NCBI RefSeq assembly: GCF_024362695.1 | Contig: NC_065422.1 | Coordinates: 12,895,534-12,959,533, forward strand | Length of the DNA stretch: 64,000 nt | Reading direction: 5' to 3' | DNA from: Pectinophora gossypiella | Taxonomy: Eukaryota > Arthropoda > Insecta > Lepidoptera > Gelechiidae | Shown: positions 13,201-24,584 of the stretch, piece by piece | Layout of the letters: every line of letters begins with the position of its first letter | Position numbering within the stretch: the first letter of the stretch is position 1 | Translations under genes and position numbers: made by a program | Notes under the pieces: generated by a model | Seen by the model: only the letters and a program-made list of their open reading frames with translations | Databases searched by the model: none | What the model was told of the DNA's origin: nothing

Positions 13201-16200
13201 TGTAATAAGCTAGTGTCTAACTAGTCAAATCAGTTACTTTTTACTAAACGTCAAAACACGAAATTACTATGGAATTCGCATGAAAACGCAACCTGTGACG
13301 TCAAAGATATCAACTCAGAATCATCCCTCAAAGTTTTCGTTACGATGTCACTAACACCCTGTATTATATCATAATAAATATCTCCTATACTCAATCAGTT
13401 ATCTATGTTCCAAAGATGAATAACAATATTTTATGTTTATGTTTAATAATGTCTAGGGTCCTGTGGCGAGATTTTTCTTGCAGCTTATTTTCCCCGACTA
13501 TACAGGGTGTTAGTGACATCGTAACGAAAACTTTGAGGGGTGATTGAGGCCATGATTCTGAGATGATATCAAGTGGAATTTTCCATCGCAAAAGTATGGA
13601 ATTGAAAATAATTAAAAAAAAAAACAAAAAAAAAATCAGGAAAATTCTGACTGAAAATTCCACTTGATATCAACTCAGAATCATGGTCTGAACCATCCCC
13701 CTCAGTATTCTTTACGGTGTCACTAACACCCATACCTACTTGTATGGCTACCGTATGTACTTGTGTGGGGTGTAAGTGACATCGTAACGAATACTGAGGG
13801 GATGATTCAGCTGATTATTCTGAGTTAATATCAAGTGGAATTTTTCATCGCAAAAGTATATAATTGAAAATAATTTTAAAAAAATCATGAATTTTGCGAC
13901 GAAAAATTCCACTTGATATTAACTCGGAATCATGGCCTGAATCATCTCCCTGAGTATTCGTTACGATGTCACTAACACCCTGTATAGGTTGTGAGAAGCT
14001 TTAGTACTTTTAGGCGGATGTGACGTTCGTTAAGTAAAAAATTACGATTTAGAGTGTAACGTCTCCTTCTAGATCCTATGTCTAATAAAGTCAGTGCTGC
14101 AAGAAGCCTGCAGCCAGTTGGAGCTGGTGGCGCAGAAAGTGACGACGTCTTTCCTCAAACAGATGGATGAGAAGTATGTGGACGCCACCGCCACGCTGTC
14201 AGTCGTGGCCGAGCGGGATCTGCTGCGTGGAAAGTTAGTACAGAATATATTTTTATATTGCTGATCCATTTAAGAAAACAATATTGCTATTTGACATTTG
14301 TTTGCATTGCGCACTTACCTTTATATGCGCAAATGTCAAATTGCAATATTGCTTTCTTAAATGAATTACTTCGATATTATATTATACACTTCTCATCAAA
14401 AAAATCGAAACACTTCCGTTTTCATTGTTTCTGTCCGAATTTAACACAAAAAAGAATTCATACGATGAAAAAAAATATATAAATGTATAGCTGGCAGTTT
14501 GGCCATTACAGTAATAAGCGAAAATTCTAAATTCAAAATTAGAATTTCATTTGTTTATCTTATAAACGAAATGAATCACTGTTTTGAGACAAATGTGTGT
14601 TTAGGGTTGGAGTACATTTAGCGTTTAAAAACTAAAAATTGGCGCCTATCCTTAAACTTTTTGTTTTTTATTTCAATACTGTGACTTTGGGACGTCTGAA
14701 AAAAGGTTTTTTTTTCTAAAACGTATGGATACTTCGCCCACAGAAGCCGCCCAAGTTGTGGCATTGCTGGATTCTGGCCTTAGTCAGCGTGTTGTGGCTG
14801 CAAGACTGCATCTAAGCCTGTCATCTGTTCATAGAGTCTATAAACGTTATCGGGAGACTGGTTTGTTCACGCGCCGTTCAGGATCTGGCAGGAATCGGGT
14901 CACTTCTGAGCGAGATGATCGATTTATTGTAACAACTTCTTTAAGAAATCGACGCCTTAACGCTTTTCAACTGCAGCAGCGGCTTCGTGTTGTACGAAGG
15001 GTGACTGTAAGTGACTCTACAATTAGAAGAAGGTTGAAGGATCGTGGACTGGTACCGCATAAGCCAGCAAATGGGCCGAAATTAACTGCAGACCATCGAA
15101 GAGCGCGCCTTAACTTTGCACGTGAGAACCTAAATTGGTCATACCTACAGTGGAGCAAAGTTCTCTTTTCTGATGAGTGTAAAATTATGCTGTATGGTAA
15201 CGACGGAAGGAACAAGGTCTACAGAAGAGACGGAGAACGCTATGCACAATGCTGCATTGAAGAAAAGGTCAGCTATGGTGGCGGTTCGTGGACGGTTTGG
15301 GGAGGAATCAGCGCCGACGGTAAGACAGAGCTTGCTTTCGTGTCTGGGCCACGTCTGCCTGCACTAAACTGTCATCGGTACGTCGAAGAGTGTCTCGAGC
15401 CTCATGTGATGCCCTCACCATCACCACCACCATCAGCCCATTAACGTCCCCACTGCTGGGGCACGGGCCTTCCCTATGGATGGATAGGGAGATCGGGCCT
15501 TAAACCATCACGCGGGCCCAGTGCGGATTGATGGTTATTAACGACTGCTAATGCAGCCGGGACCAACGGCTTAACGTGCCTTCCGAAGCACAGAGGAGCT
15601 CGAGATGAAAACCCTATTGTGATGCCCTATGCACATTTTATTGGCAACGGCTTCATATTCATGCACGACAATGCTAGGGCTCACACCGCGGGCGTCGTAC
15701 GAGATTATCTTAACGAAGTCGATATCTATTATGGAATGGCCAGCAAGAAGCCCGGACATGAATCCCATTGAACATCTGTGGGATGAATTAAAGAGACGAA
15801 TTCGAGCAAGAGATCCTGCCCCAGAAACACTTAGCCAGCTGCAAGATGCAATCCAAGAGGAATGGGACAATATACCACAGCATGTGATCGTGACTCTCAT
15901 CCGATCGATGAAGAACCGTATGGAAGCAGTAATTAGAGCTCGGGGAGGGAATACAAGTTATTAAATAAACGTTTTTTAGCTTTTTTTTTCATTTACGTGT
16001 GTTGTTTTATCCATTTCCTTTATACTCCATACGGAATAAAAATGACTCATTTAACAAAATACGAAACCTATGAAAAATTCATTTAAATTTAGAACATTAA
16101 CATTAAGATTTGATAAGCTCATATTACTCACTATTAAACGACATTTAACATTTATTCCTAAATGTACACATTTTTCTGATAATCCTGACAAAACGTAAAC

Positions 16201-19200
16201 TTGCAAGGTGTTTCGATTTTTTTGATGAGAAGTGTATATTATATTTTTTTTTTTCTATAGGTTTTTCGAGAGAATAAAAAATTTTAAAGGCTATTAAATT
16301 CCACTTGATATCAACTCAGAATAATGCCTGAACTATCCCTACTTGTATGGGTACCTACTTGTTTAATTTTCTCACACACTTTTTGAAACACCCATTCTGC
16401 CATGATTTTCGTGAACAAAACCACGTTTTCTTTCAGTATAATATCAATTCGGTTAAAAATTGAGATCACAATTTTTTTAAAACACAACTGGCAACAGATT
16501 CGAAATATCAGGAGTATCATATTCCTAATTTGAGGCGGAAAGAACCCGGTATTATTTATTTTAGTGTTTAGAATTTATCATAGTAATATTATTTTCAGAC
16601 CTTTATACAAAGAAGAGCAAGCTATGCTTGCTCGACGTATGACCGCAGTGTTGGCGGTTATTATACGAACCTGTACCGACGTACAGTCGTTCAAGAAATA
16701 CGAGGATCAATGTTTACAGTGCTTGGAAATTATACACAAGATTTGTGGCTTATTAGATAGTACGGTACGTAAATATTTTATAACAATATAATGAAAGCTA
16801 ATGAGGGGATGAGCTGCCGCCAAAGGATGCCTTCGGGGTACCGAACAGAGCATAGTACCTCGCTAGACACAAGTTGATAGTGTGACTAGGGATCGACGAT
16901 CCAACGGTGTCATGTTGGTAGTTGTATATATTGCGTCTCGCTGTGTAAACTTCGATAGCGCGTTTCACGACTGCTTCAAGAATGCACTATTGAATGTGGC
17001 GCCATCTGTTGCATGTGGGCGGAACTAGCTGGCCAACTAATTGGCTCAGCCACATCCTAAATGACAAAAAAATGCGTGGTGTTAAATGTGTTCCTCTAGT
17101 TATTAAATCACTTGTAAAGTATACCTACATTGATTTAAAAGATGTTTTGCTATTGCAGTTTCTCGTCATTTCATCTCCTCAGCCATAACACCTTGCGAAA
17201 TGACGTAGATTCAAAAATGTCACATTGACCTTCAATAAGTTTCTCCATGATAATTATGTTGAATGACGTAACGTTTAGGGTATTATTGATTGATTGAATG
17301 ATTTTGATTTCTGAAGTTTCAAATTATTTCTTGTTTCCAGTCATGTGCCTTACTATACAGCGGACTACTCTTATCAATAACAGGAGTAATAGACAGTCTT
17401 ATACACCAAAATGAGTACAAAAACACCATAGACATATTACGAAGCATCATATCATCACGGCCCTTGCTTTTTGTATCCTGTCAAGTATTAAAAATATTAA
17501 GGATATTGTCCAAAGGAAAGGATTTTTTGCCGAAACTGTGCCCTGGAGGGACTACTGGGAACCTACGACTGGACTATGACCAAGGAGTTTTGTTGTATAA
17601 AAGAGGTAAGCTGGACTTTAAATTCCTCTTGACGTCCCATAGATGGCGACACTGAGTCGTGAGGTCTGTGTGACAAGTTATCTATCTATTTATTTGTCCA
17701 CTACACTGCCAGTATATATGTTATCTACCAAGTTGTCTGGAATAGATTGCTTTAAGCGATAAGGCCGCATAAGTTTTCCCCTTGTAAATGTTTATACAAT
17801 AAAATGTTCAATAAGTGTTACTATTTCCTTTCTTGTTTATGGTTAATTGTTGTGTATGTATTTGTATTCATTAATAGTTTAAAACAAGTATACAATTGAC
17901 CTAAAAAAAAACAATTTGACGATATCCAAATTACAGGAAAAAAAGAAATTGCTTCTCCTATATTACTATTCTATTGTCTCTGCTCTCTGTCCAGTGGGAA
18001 ATAGGCGTCAGTTTATGTATGTGTAAAATAAAAATCATGTCAGGATTTTTGTTTTTTTAGCACTCGACCGTGCTTAGGGAAACTCACAAAGAGAAAATTA
18101 AATCTAAAAAATCTGACTTGTACCCGCAGCTCTAGTCAAGCCGGGACGAGCGTGTTAAAGCTCTAGTCAAGCCGGGACGAGCGTGTTAACCATCACACCA
18201 CCGGGTCCTCTTGTCCATACGAAATTTAATCTACGTATATGTATTATTATCACCGATTGAGAAATTGGTCGGTGTACTGCGGAACAGAAGGCGATTGGAG
18301 CAACCACCGTTCTACACGCCCTATCTATAGAGTAATGAAGGCGATTACTCCACCGACAAGAGCGCAACTCTTAAATAAAGAGAGAGATTATCATTAAATC
18401 GACGACGCGACGGCGCCATCTATCAAGAATATTGAGTACTAATATTTCTTATTAATTTCAGACTCGTGTTATGTACAAATCCTGTTAAAACAAGTGGAGG
18501 TATCTCTCAAATGTATAGAGAGTCAGTGGCTGATTGAACAAGCAGTGAATACAACGCGGGACCTTATCACTTTATATAGCAATACTACTGATGGTACTCT
18601 TATAGGAGATTACGAGAAATTACCCGGGTAAATTGTTCTTTTATTTTTGCTCTTCACTTAGAAAATAAAAAAAACCGGAGTAGGCAAAGGTGCATAGTAA
18701 ATACCCATTTCTCGCCAGCTATTTGTAAGCCAAATGTAATGTAACATCATCAATTTAAGAGCCACGCTCTTGTCGGTGTAGCATTGGCTATTAACTTCCG
18801 TGATATTGACTTCCTTATAAGACACGATGTTCGCCTTCTCTTTAATTTGTTCCATGTAAGCTATTTTTGGTTTTCCCCTTCCTCTCTTTCCTTCTATCTT
18901 CTCATCACCCTAGCATTATCGTGTTTTTCACAGGGTCCACTTACCTAACCTGAAGATTTAGTAGGTCCGGTTTTTACAGAAGCGACTGCCTGTCTGACCT
19001 TCCAACCCGCGAAGGGAAAACCAGCCCAACACAGGTTAGGTCACATACCTCCGAAAATGCATTTCTCGGGAATGTGGGTTTTCCTCACGATGTTTTCCTT
19101 CACCGCTGAACACGTGATAATCATGCATTGTTTTAAATTTTTGCGGTTATTATCATAATTAAAACACATAATAACGGGTTCTTACCGCGTTTAAAATAGG

Positions 19201-22200
19201 GATATGAGACTCCCGATATTTCGACAATGTTGTTTGTGTCTACACTTCTATGTTTTTTTTTAAATTTAGGGTGTTGGGACCCTCGCTATATAATTTTCGG
19301 CGACAATAGATGGCGTAAGTGTAACCACACCACTCATGGATCGGAATATTTTTTTGTCATACATAAACTTAAGCTAAATGCTATACCTTTTTGCCACTAC
19401 TTTTAAACTCATTTTATTGTGTTTTATTTTCAGATGTGACTGTCAACTAATATTGCTACAAGTTATAGTTTACGCGCTGAGAATATGCGCTGTTATGTTG
19501 AAGGATATTGTTGCAAAAGGTAAATTACTAAAAAGGTAAATAAATGAGGGTGGTCAAAAAATCACAGAAATGATGTGGACTGCATGGGTACCAGTACTTT
19601 CAACGGCCTCTGTGGTCCAGTGGTTGAGCGTTGGGCTCACGATCCAGAGGTCCTGGGTTCGATTCCCGGTGGGGACATATCACAAAAAAAAATACTTTGT
19701 GGCCTCTAGTTTGGTTAGGATATTACAGGCTGATCACCTGGTTGTCCGAAAGTAAGGCACGTTAAGCCGTTGGTCCCGGTTAATACTTACTGGTGTAAGT
19801 ACGTAGTCGTTATATGAGTCATGTCAGGGGCCTTTGGCGGCTCAATAGTAACCCTGACACCAGGGTTGATGAGGTTGGTACTCCAATTCACAACCCACAC
19901 GATAGAAGAAGAAGAACTTTCATCTGCTTATCGTGTGGATTTATAACCAACCTTATCAACCGTGTCAGGGTTATCGAATAATATCGAATAAGAAAATTAA
20001 GATCCGTATCAGTATCCGCGGATCTTTACACTAAATATCCGTATTCAGATCCGTATCCGCGGATATAAATTTTTAACGATCCGGCACATCACTACTATAT
20101 ACCTAACATGGTATTGATAATAATGACAGATCTTCTGTAGTATGATTACTAACAATTATTTAGACCCCTAATATTATATCAATCATTAAAAATCAAATAA
20201 ATAATTTGGAGAGGGGGGATCCTGATCTTTTTGTCCACACACCTTTGAGAATTGTCCTCTAAATTAAACATACTTTCCAAGCTAACATAACATAGGCTCA
20301 CGACTATATCCTAATTTAGGTAGTAGGTACATCCATCTCACGATGAACTAAGCACCCACACCTCATCGAGACCTTTCCAAGCTGTATTTAAAAAATATAC
20401 ATAAACTCACGCCTATTTCCCACCGGGGTAAGCAGATACTGTAGAATTCCATTTGCTTCGATCCTGACACACTTCTCTTACTTCCTCCACATTCATCAAT
20501 CGCATACACGCACGCCGGTTCAGAGTAGATCTTACAAAACCTTTTCAAAAAAAATAAATACGTTAAAGTTTCAGAAGACACCCCCACAAGTACCAGGCTA
20601 CTAGCAACATGCAGGAGCGGCATACTGATCCTGTACCAGTGTGTCCTACGAGACGTGGAGTTCACGTCGCAGCTTGCCCACAACGAGGGCCACCTACTGC
20701 AGTTCTGCGAGACCATGCGCGGCCTGCAGCACAGCGAGCTCTATGGTCAGTAGATTGTCCCTCCTTTCAGACTTAAACAGTGTTACTACAGAACAAAGAC
20801 TTTTTTTTTTCCTGGCTATATCTGCCATCAGTATCTTTTTTTTTTTGTTTACTATGAGCAGATTTGGTATAAGTGTATTGTCAGGTAGAGTGTGTCTTCC
20901 AGCGAAGACAGCTACTCATGATTAGCTAATCTATGACCACTCATTCTTCTGATTTTTTTTTTTTTTTTATTTATTTGATAAACTTTGAGTAGGTATACAG
21001 TTTTGACGCATAGCATCGCTAAACCAGGAATGGTTTGTCTCCAATGATCCAGTATATCTTTTCTCTTGAGTCGCTTCCTATAAGTTTGACTGGTAAGCTG
21101 GATTGCCAATTCATTGGGATGTTTTTTCAGCCTTGCTTGGTAGTTTAGGACTGAACCCCTAATTTCATCCTTCACTGTATTCATTTTCAGGTTGTCATGA
21201 ACAAAGACTAAAAGATAAACTATGTTTAAAATACAATCCGTATACGAAATATGTGCCGAACGCCGCGGCGCTACTTTCGCAGATTCTGCATAGAATTATT
21301 ATGACTTGTCAAGTTAGTTTCATTAAAATCCGGCGACTTCTTTCATGGCGCGAAATACTATTTCAAACCTAGTTTATTTTTAGTTTGTGTTTTGTAGCAA
21401 CACTGTAATTGTTTACTTACTATTGTAACAGCGTCATGTCCACCTCTGGGGGACTTTTTGGCGGGAACGGAAACGGGACGGTTGCTTCCTTCATTGAATA
21501 ATCTAAATAATCAATGCGAAGTGGTGTTTTCTGGTTAATGATCGCATTAAGTTAGTCGAAAAACATTCGCGATAGTGTTATTATTAAGATGGAGCTCGCC
21601 CAGAAGGTGCCTGTTCACTCTGGCCTTTTTTTTTAGACGTGATTTATTGTAGATTTGCCGCAGATGGCATTAACTACTTGGCCGGACAAATGGGGAGCGC
21701 TGAAGGCTCTCACCCGGTACAACGTTTAAGACAACAGGCCTGAGGGTGCCCAGTTGGGCGCGAACCTCGGCTCAGGGCGTCGTCTGAGAGGAAAAATATT
21801 TGAAAGAATTAATCGACCCTAGTGGGTCGATAGATAAGCGTTGAATGAGGGAAATCGTCGACCACGCCGGCGGGGTCGATATCGGGGCCCTCACTCTGGC
21901 CTTGAAAGCACCCGGGTTATATGCATTCGGAAATACAGAAGACAGCAAAGAATTCCACTCCCTAGCAGTGCGCATAATGAAGGACGATGCGAAGCGCTTT
22001 GTGCGAATAGTTAGGATATCCACCAAATAGGGATAGAACGTCGGGAAGTCCGAAGATAAAAAGAAATGGTGGAATGAGCTCGTGTAAATCGCGGGCACAC
22101 TACTTGAAGTGCAGTCTGTAGAATACCGACATACTGGCGACTTTTCGCCGATGTGCTAAGGAGTGTAGCTTAGCCATTTTTTCTATGTTCATTTAAGAGA

Positions 22201-22416
22201 CAGGCTATGATCATGAGGCCATGCTGCTTAGTCCAGTCGCTGCTACATTTTGAAGTCGCATTTGAAATCGTTGCATACTAATTTTATTTTATTTTTTCAG
22301 CGAACATGCTATCAGAGCTCTCCGGTACCTTCCAATCGTCGCCAGAAGACGCAGCTTCCTCGTTCAGCAGACAACCCTGGCTGAGCAGTTTTGGTGCCTT
22401 CTCAATTGCTGACTGA
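10290..22416 (+). CDS. ATRIP: ATR-interacting protein (ATRIP / mus304), DNA-damage checkpoint
   Basis: Fourteen coding exons: 10290-10401, 10567-11231, 11402-11502, 11843-11964, 12436-12556, 13056-13194, 14073-14233, 16599-16764, 17341-17605, 18462-18627, 19434-19519, 20575-20745, 21191-21312 and a final exon from 22301. Reading phases agree at every junction through exon 13, giving 799 residues before the last exon (human ATRIP is 791). Near the N terminus DDEILLLASQACEDA matches the acidic RPA-binding/checkpoint-recruitment motif of ATRIP. A coiled coil follows at about residues 140-260 (QLLQLQEENAKLKSENGKLL, then MHELRTQLDFK). The rest is helical. ATRIP binds RPA-coated single-stranded DNA and brings in ATR kinase. 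The intron after exon 5 needs a GC donor. The last exon is uncertain: the best donor (GTTAGT, 21313) leads to a stop at 22384, while GTCAAG at 21308 leads to a 38-residue tail ending at 22416. A poly(A) signal is at 22703. Confidence 0.88.
11663..11802. mobile_element. Palindromic MITE (family A), short
   Basis: A 140-bp copy in ATRIP intron 3, with both inverted ends kept and the centre deleted. Confidence 0.75.
12580..12810. repeat. GC-rich dispersed repeat in ATRIP intron 5
   Basis: It contains GGTCGCAGACAACCTATCTC, GACCCAACCTGTCGCCCAGG and CATGACACACCCC. It looks like a LINE 3' UTR piece. A weak relative lies near 53440-53480. Confidence 0.4.
13222..13300. repeat. Short dispersed repeat (family D)
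   Basis: Core AACGTCAAAACACGAAATTA, also at 24160-24240, 36405-36476 (inverted) and 37722-37830. Copies end near GCAACCTGTGACGTCA. Probably MITE pieces. Confidence 0.7.
13308..13364. repeat. Family A MITE half copy
   Basis: Only the right arm (ATATCAACTCAGAATCATCC to CACTAACACCCTGTA). Similar half copies are at 16295-16340, 51320-51398 and 61770-61850. Confidence 0.7.
13501..13734. mobile_element. Palindromic MITE (family A)
   Basis: The ends are inverted copies of CAGGGTGTTAGTGACATCGT, with an AT-rich centre and a second inverted motif (TTCCACTTGATATCAACTCA). It lies in ATRIP intron 6. No ORF. Confidence 0.85.
13762..13985. mobile_element. Palindromic MITE (family A), second copy in the same intron
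   Basis: Same inverted ends, 28 bp after the previous copy. The pair could come from tandem insertion. Confidence 0.85.
14266..14376. mobile_element. MITE (family B), palindromic part only
   Basis: Arms AACAATATTGCTATTTGACA and AAATTGCAATATTGCTTTCT. It ends a few bases before the left end of the Tc1 element. Confidence 0.75.
14725..15964 (+). pseudogene. Tc1-type DD34E transposase, interrupted by a SINE and frameshifted
   Basis: The N-terminal half (14725-15404) is open. It shows two helix-turn-helix DNA-binding units (VALLDSGLSQRVVAARLHLS; RRLKDRGLVPHKP) and the first catalytic Asp in LFSDEC. A SINE at 15416-15617 then brings a stop at 15442. After it the frame resumes with FMHDNARAHTA (second Asp, 15667) and MEWPARSPDMNPIEHLW (Glu codon, 15770). 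The Asp-to-Glu codon distance is 103 bp where 105 are expected for DD34E, and the two blocks are in different frames, so a second lesion lies around 15715-15735. The protein cannot be functional. TAA is at 15962. Confidence 0.9.
15416..15617 (-). mobile_element. SINE (family 2) inside the Tc1 transposase
   Basis: 202 bp flanked by the 11-bp duplication TGTGATGCCCT (15405-15415 and 15618-15628). It reads on the minus strand: the (ATG/GTG)n-type tail appears as CACCATCACCACCACCATCA at the left. The body is the same as at 1350-1631 and 62993-63290. The tRNA-like head is missing, so it is 5' truncated. Confidence 0.92.
18898..19115 (-). mobile_element. SINE-like repeat (family E), second copy
   Basis: It is in ATRIP intron 10. 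It is followed at 19130-19250 by another dispersed fragment (AACACATAATAACGGGTTCT) also seen at 3866-3925 and 34375-34460. Confidence 0.65.
19603..19915 (+). mobile_element. SINE (family 1 variant) with well-kept Pol III boxes
   Basis: The head GTGGTCCAGTGGTTGAGCGT and GGGTTCGATTCCCGGTGGGG has near-consensus A and B boxes. The tail is GACACCAGGGTTGATGAGGT. It lies in ATRIP intron 11. Confidence 0.8.
20400..20520. repeat. Dispersed repeat (family G)
   Basis: TCCATTTGCTTCGATCCTGA to CCTCCACATTCATCAATCG, also at 31075-31200 and inverted in part at 8215-8320. It is in ATRIP intron 11. Confidence 0.65.
21440..22190 (-). mobile_element. LINE 3'-end remnant (reverse transcriptase C terminus) in ATRIP intron 13
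   Basis: On the minus strand, 22190 to 21891 encodes a degraded C-terminal region with LVDILTIRTKRFASSF, RTAREWNSL and YNPGAFKARV. After an interruption it resumes at 21614 with NRHLLGEL and a stop, then a 3' UTR-like stretch shared with 35550-35690. There is at least one in-frame stop near 22085-22105. This is the usual end of lepidopteran endonuclease/RT LINEs. Confidence 0.75.
21628..21890 (-). mobile_element. Truncated LINE tail nested in another LINE
   Basis: 263 bp flanked by TCACTCTGGCCTT (21615-21627 and 21891-21903). The duplicated bases encode the KARV residues of the host LINE, which proves the order of events. Confidence 0.88.
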
Positions 22417-22702
22417 AACCAAATATGGCATTTTCTTAGCGCCGTCTTGAACTAGGCTGGGGCCCTTTTTGAAAGTAAAGAAAGCGAATTGGAAAGTAAA
22501 AAAAAGAAAAACACTTAATTTTTTAACAAGTACCTATGAACCCATTTATAGGTAATCAAATACAGCATAGGTTTTTTGGTTTTTGGAAAAGTCGCAGTCA
22601 TCGATAATGGCGTAGTATATGATATGCCTTGTAAATCTAACCTTCTGATAAGATTCCTGATTTGTGAAAAAAGTGTAATGTGCCTAACAAAAATGTTTTG
22701 AG

Positions 22703-22708
22703 AATAAA
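22703..22708 (+). terminator. ATRIP polyadenylation signal AATAAA
   Basis: A canonical AATAAA lies about 290-320 bp after the candidate stop codons, in the expected orientation. Confidence 0.5.
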
Positions 22709-22789
22709 TGTGTGAAAGAAATTGTGGATCCTTCGGGGCCCCCGAGAATGGGGGCCCTGAGCACGGGCCCCGTGTGCCCTTATGATGAA

Positions 22790-22965
22790 GACGGTATTAA
22801 TCCTAATTGGGGTAGTAAGAGGTACATCCATCGCAAGGTGAACTAAGTAACCACGATTCACTGAGCTTTCTGTTAGACCAACGTGATAGTTAGCCGTATC
22901 GCCGTCTATAATGGTCGGGCCAACTGTGTTAGTGAAAACTGCACTTAAGATAAATTAATAACAGA
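22790..22965. repeat. Dispersed repeat (family H) between ATRIP and YIPF
   Basis: It shares TTTCTGTTAGACCAA and GCACTTAAGATAAATTAATA with 34650-34800; parts recur at 47880-47950. The rest of 22709-24584 is AT-rich, with a family D piece at 24160-24240 and no gene seen. Confidence 0.6.
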
Positions 22966-24584
22966 TTGGTACAAGTCCGGTACCGAGGTGAACCACAGCG
23001 CGACTATTTGTCTTCTATGGTGGCCATGCAACTATTTCTTGGCATTATCAAAATAGACTGTTATGTGTAGATTCTGGTTTACCTATATAGAAGGACATCC
23101 CTAAAAGAGACTTCATCGCCAAATTGAACTGCTCATATGACAACCTTACCATATTGTCATGAACTCTCATGAGACATAATTATTTATGTACTTTAGACCT
23201 AAAAATGTCACCAAGACATTGCTATGCATTTAGCAAAAAATATTTATCATTGTAAATAATGTAAAAACTTTGATTTTAACAGAGTTTTTGTACAAAGTTA
23301 TTAATTAAAATACCATTTCAATTAACATGACTATTTTTATTTTAGAAAACAGAGAAGATAAATACAAAATCGCTTATATCAATTCTAACGAAATAAGATA
23401 GTGTTTTGTACATAATCAATCATATAATAATCATTTTAGAAGTTGTATTGATACTAAAGTTAATACAATACTTACAAATGGAATGTTAGAAACAGAAACA
23501 TGACTATCTCATAAATGCTTAAATCACTTTGATGTAACCATGGTATAAGAACACCAGCCGGGCCTGCATGACAACCGGCGCGACAATACCAATAGCCGTT
23601 TGACGTCCATCTACGTAGATAGCATTCATATCGTTTATTGGTCGAAGCGCTCAATATAATTCGCCCGCGCGCAGCGCGATTGCCATGCAGACTCGGCAGG
23701 TATGCTCAAAACTGACAGTTAACATTTCAAGGTTAGCCCAGCTGACGTCATCCCACCCTGCGTTGCCATTTCATCATTGATCATTGTTTTTATATTTACT
23801 TTGCTAGGAAATTTTGAACTTTTAGTAAAAGAGTTACTTGCATTTTAATGACTTTTATTTAAGTGACAAGTAATAGTAATTAAATACATTAGGCAGTAAT
23901 TCACTTAATTTTCAATAATAAAATTTACGTCTTGGAATGTTGGTGATACCAATTTAATGGTAACACAGTGGTAACATATACGTCATCAAAGGCTAGCAAT
24001 GGCGGCTTGTCATAGGATTGAACATACCTGGTTTTCTTATACCATGGCTGTAAGTAGTTCCTGTGCACGCGTGAAACATGACTCAATCACCGTTGATAAT
24101 ACAATGAAATAATATCCACAAATCCCTGGTGAAAAGTTACAATAGGGTAGTTAGTTTCCAACTAGTCAAATCAGTTACTTTTCACTAAACGTCAAAACAC
24201 GAAATTACTATGGAATTTGTATGAAAAAGCAACCTGTGAATGTTATCCTGCTAGGGAACCGTAAACTGAGCAACCTGGAAACGACTACGCAACCATAGTA
24301 AAAGCATAAGTCTTAAACTACACTTTTACTTAGACACATTACTTTTTCCAGGTTGCTCATAAGTTGCAGAGCTTAATCCATCCTAAAAATACTCGTATAA
24401 GACCTTCATTTTGTGCAAGTATGATAGATAAATACTTACTCCACATAAAATCACGTCGATAATTATCAAAACTGACCTAACTAACTTATAGTACACCTAC
24501 ATTAATGAGACTGGCATGATCACAGGATGTTCAAAGCCTCATTAAAAAATAAGAATAAAAAAAACTACATTTGCATAATAATCT

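Larger units (their letters stand above)
14385..16236 (+). mobile_element. Tc1-like DNA transposon, broken
   Basis: Terminal inverted repeats of about 29 bp (beginning TACACTTCTCATCAAAAAAA) stand at 14385 and, reversed, up to 16236, flanked by the TA duplication typical of Tc1/mariner. The length is 1,852 bp including 213 bp of SINE plus its duplication, so the original was about 1.64 kb, normal for Tc1. It lies in ATRIP intron 7 on the same strand as the gene. Confidence 0.92.

Noticed and set aside
19605..19678. tRNA-like sequence with good A and B boxes
   Set aside because: No closed acceptor stem, and it is followed by the body shared by dispersed SINE copies; it is a SINE head.
20912..21184. 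90-codon minus-strand frame in ATRIP intron 12
   Set aside because: Low-complexity Lys run and no clear family; possibly a transposon scrap, but not supported.
23472..23654. Cys- and Trp-containing short frame between ATRIP and YIPF
   Set aside because: 60 codons, no domain, no splice sites supporting it.
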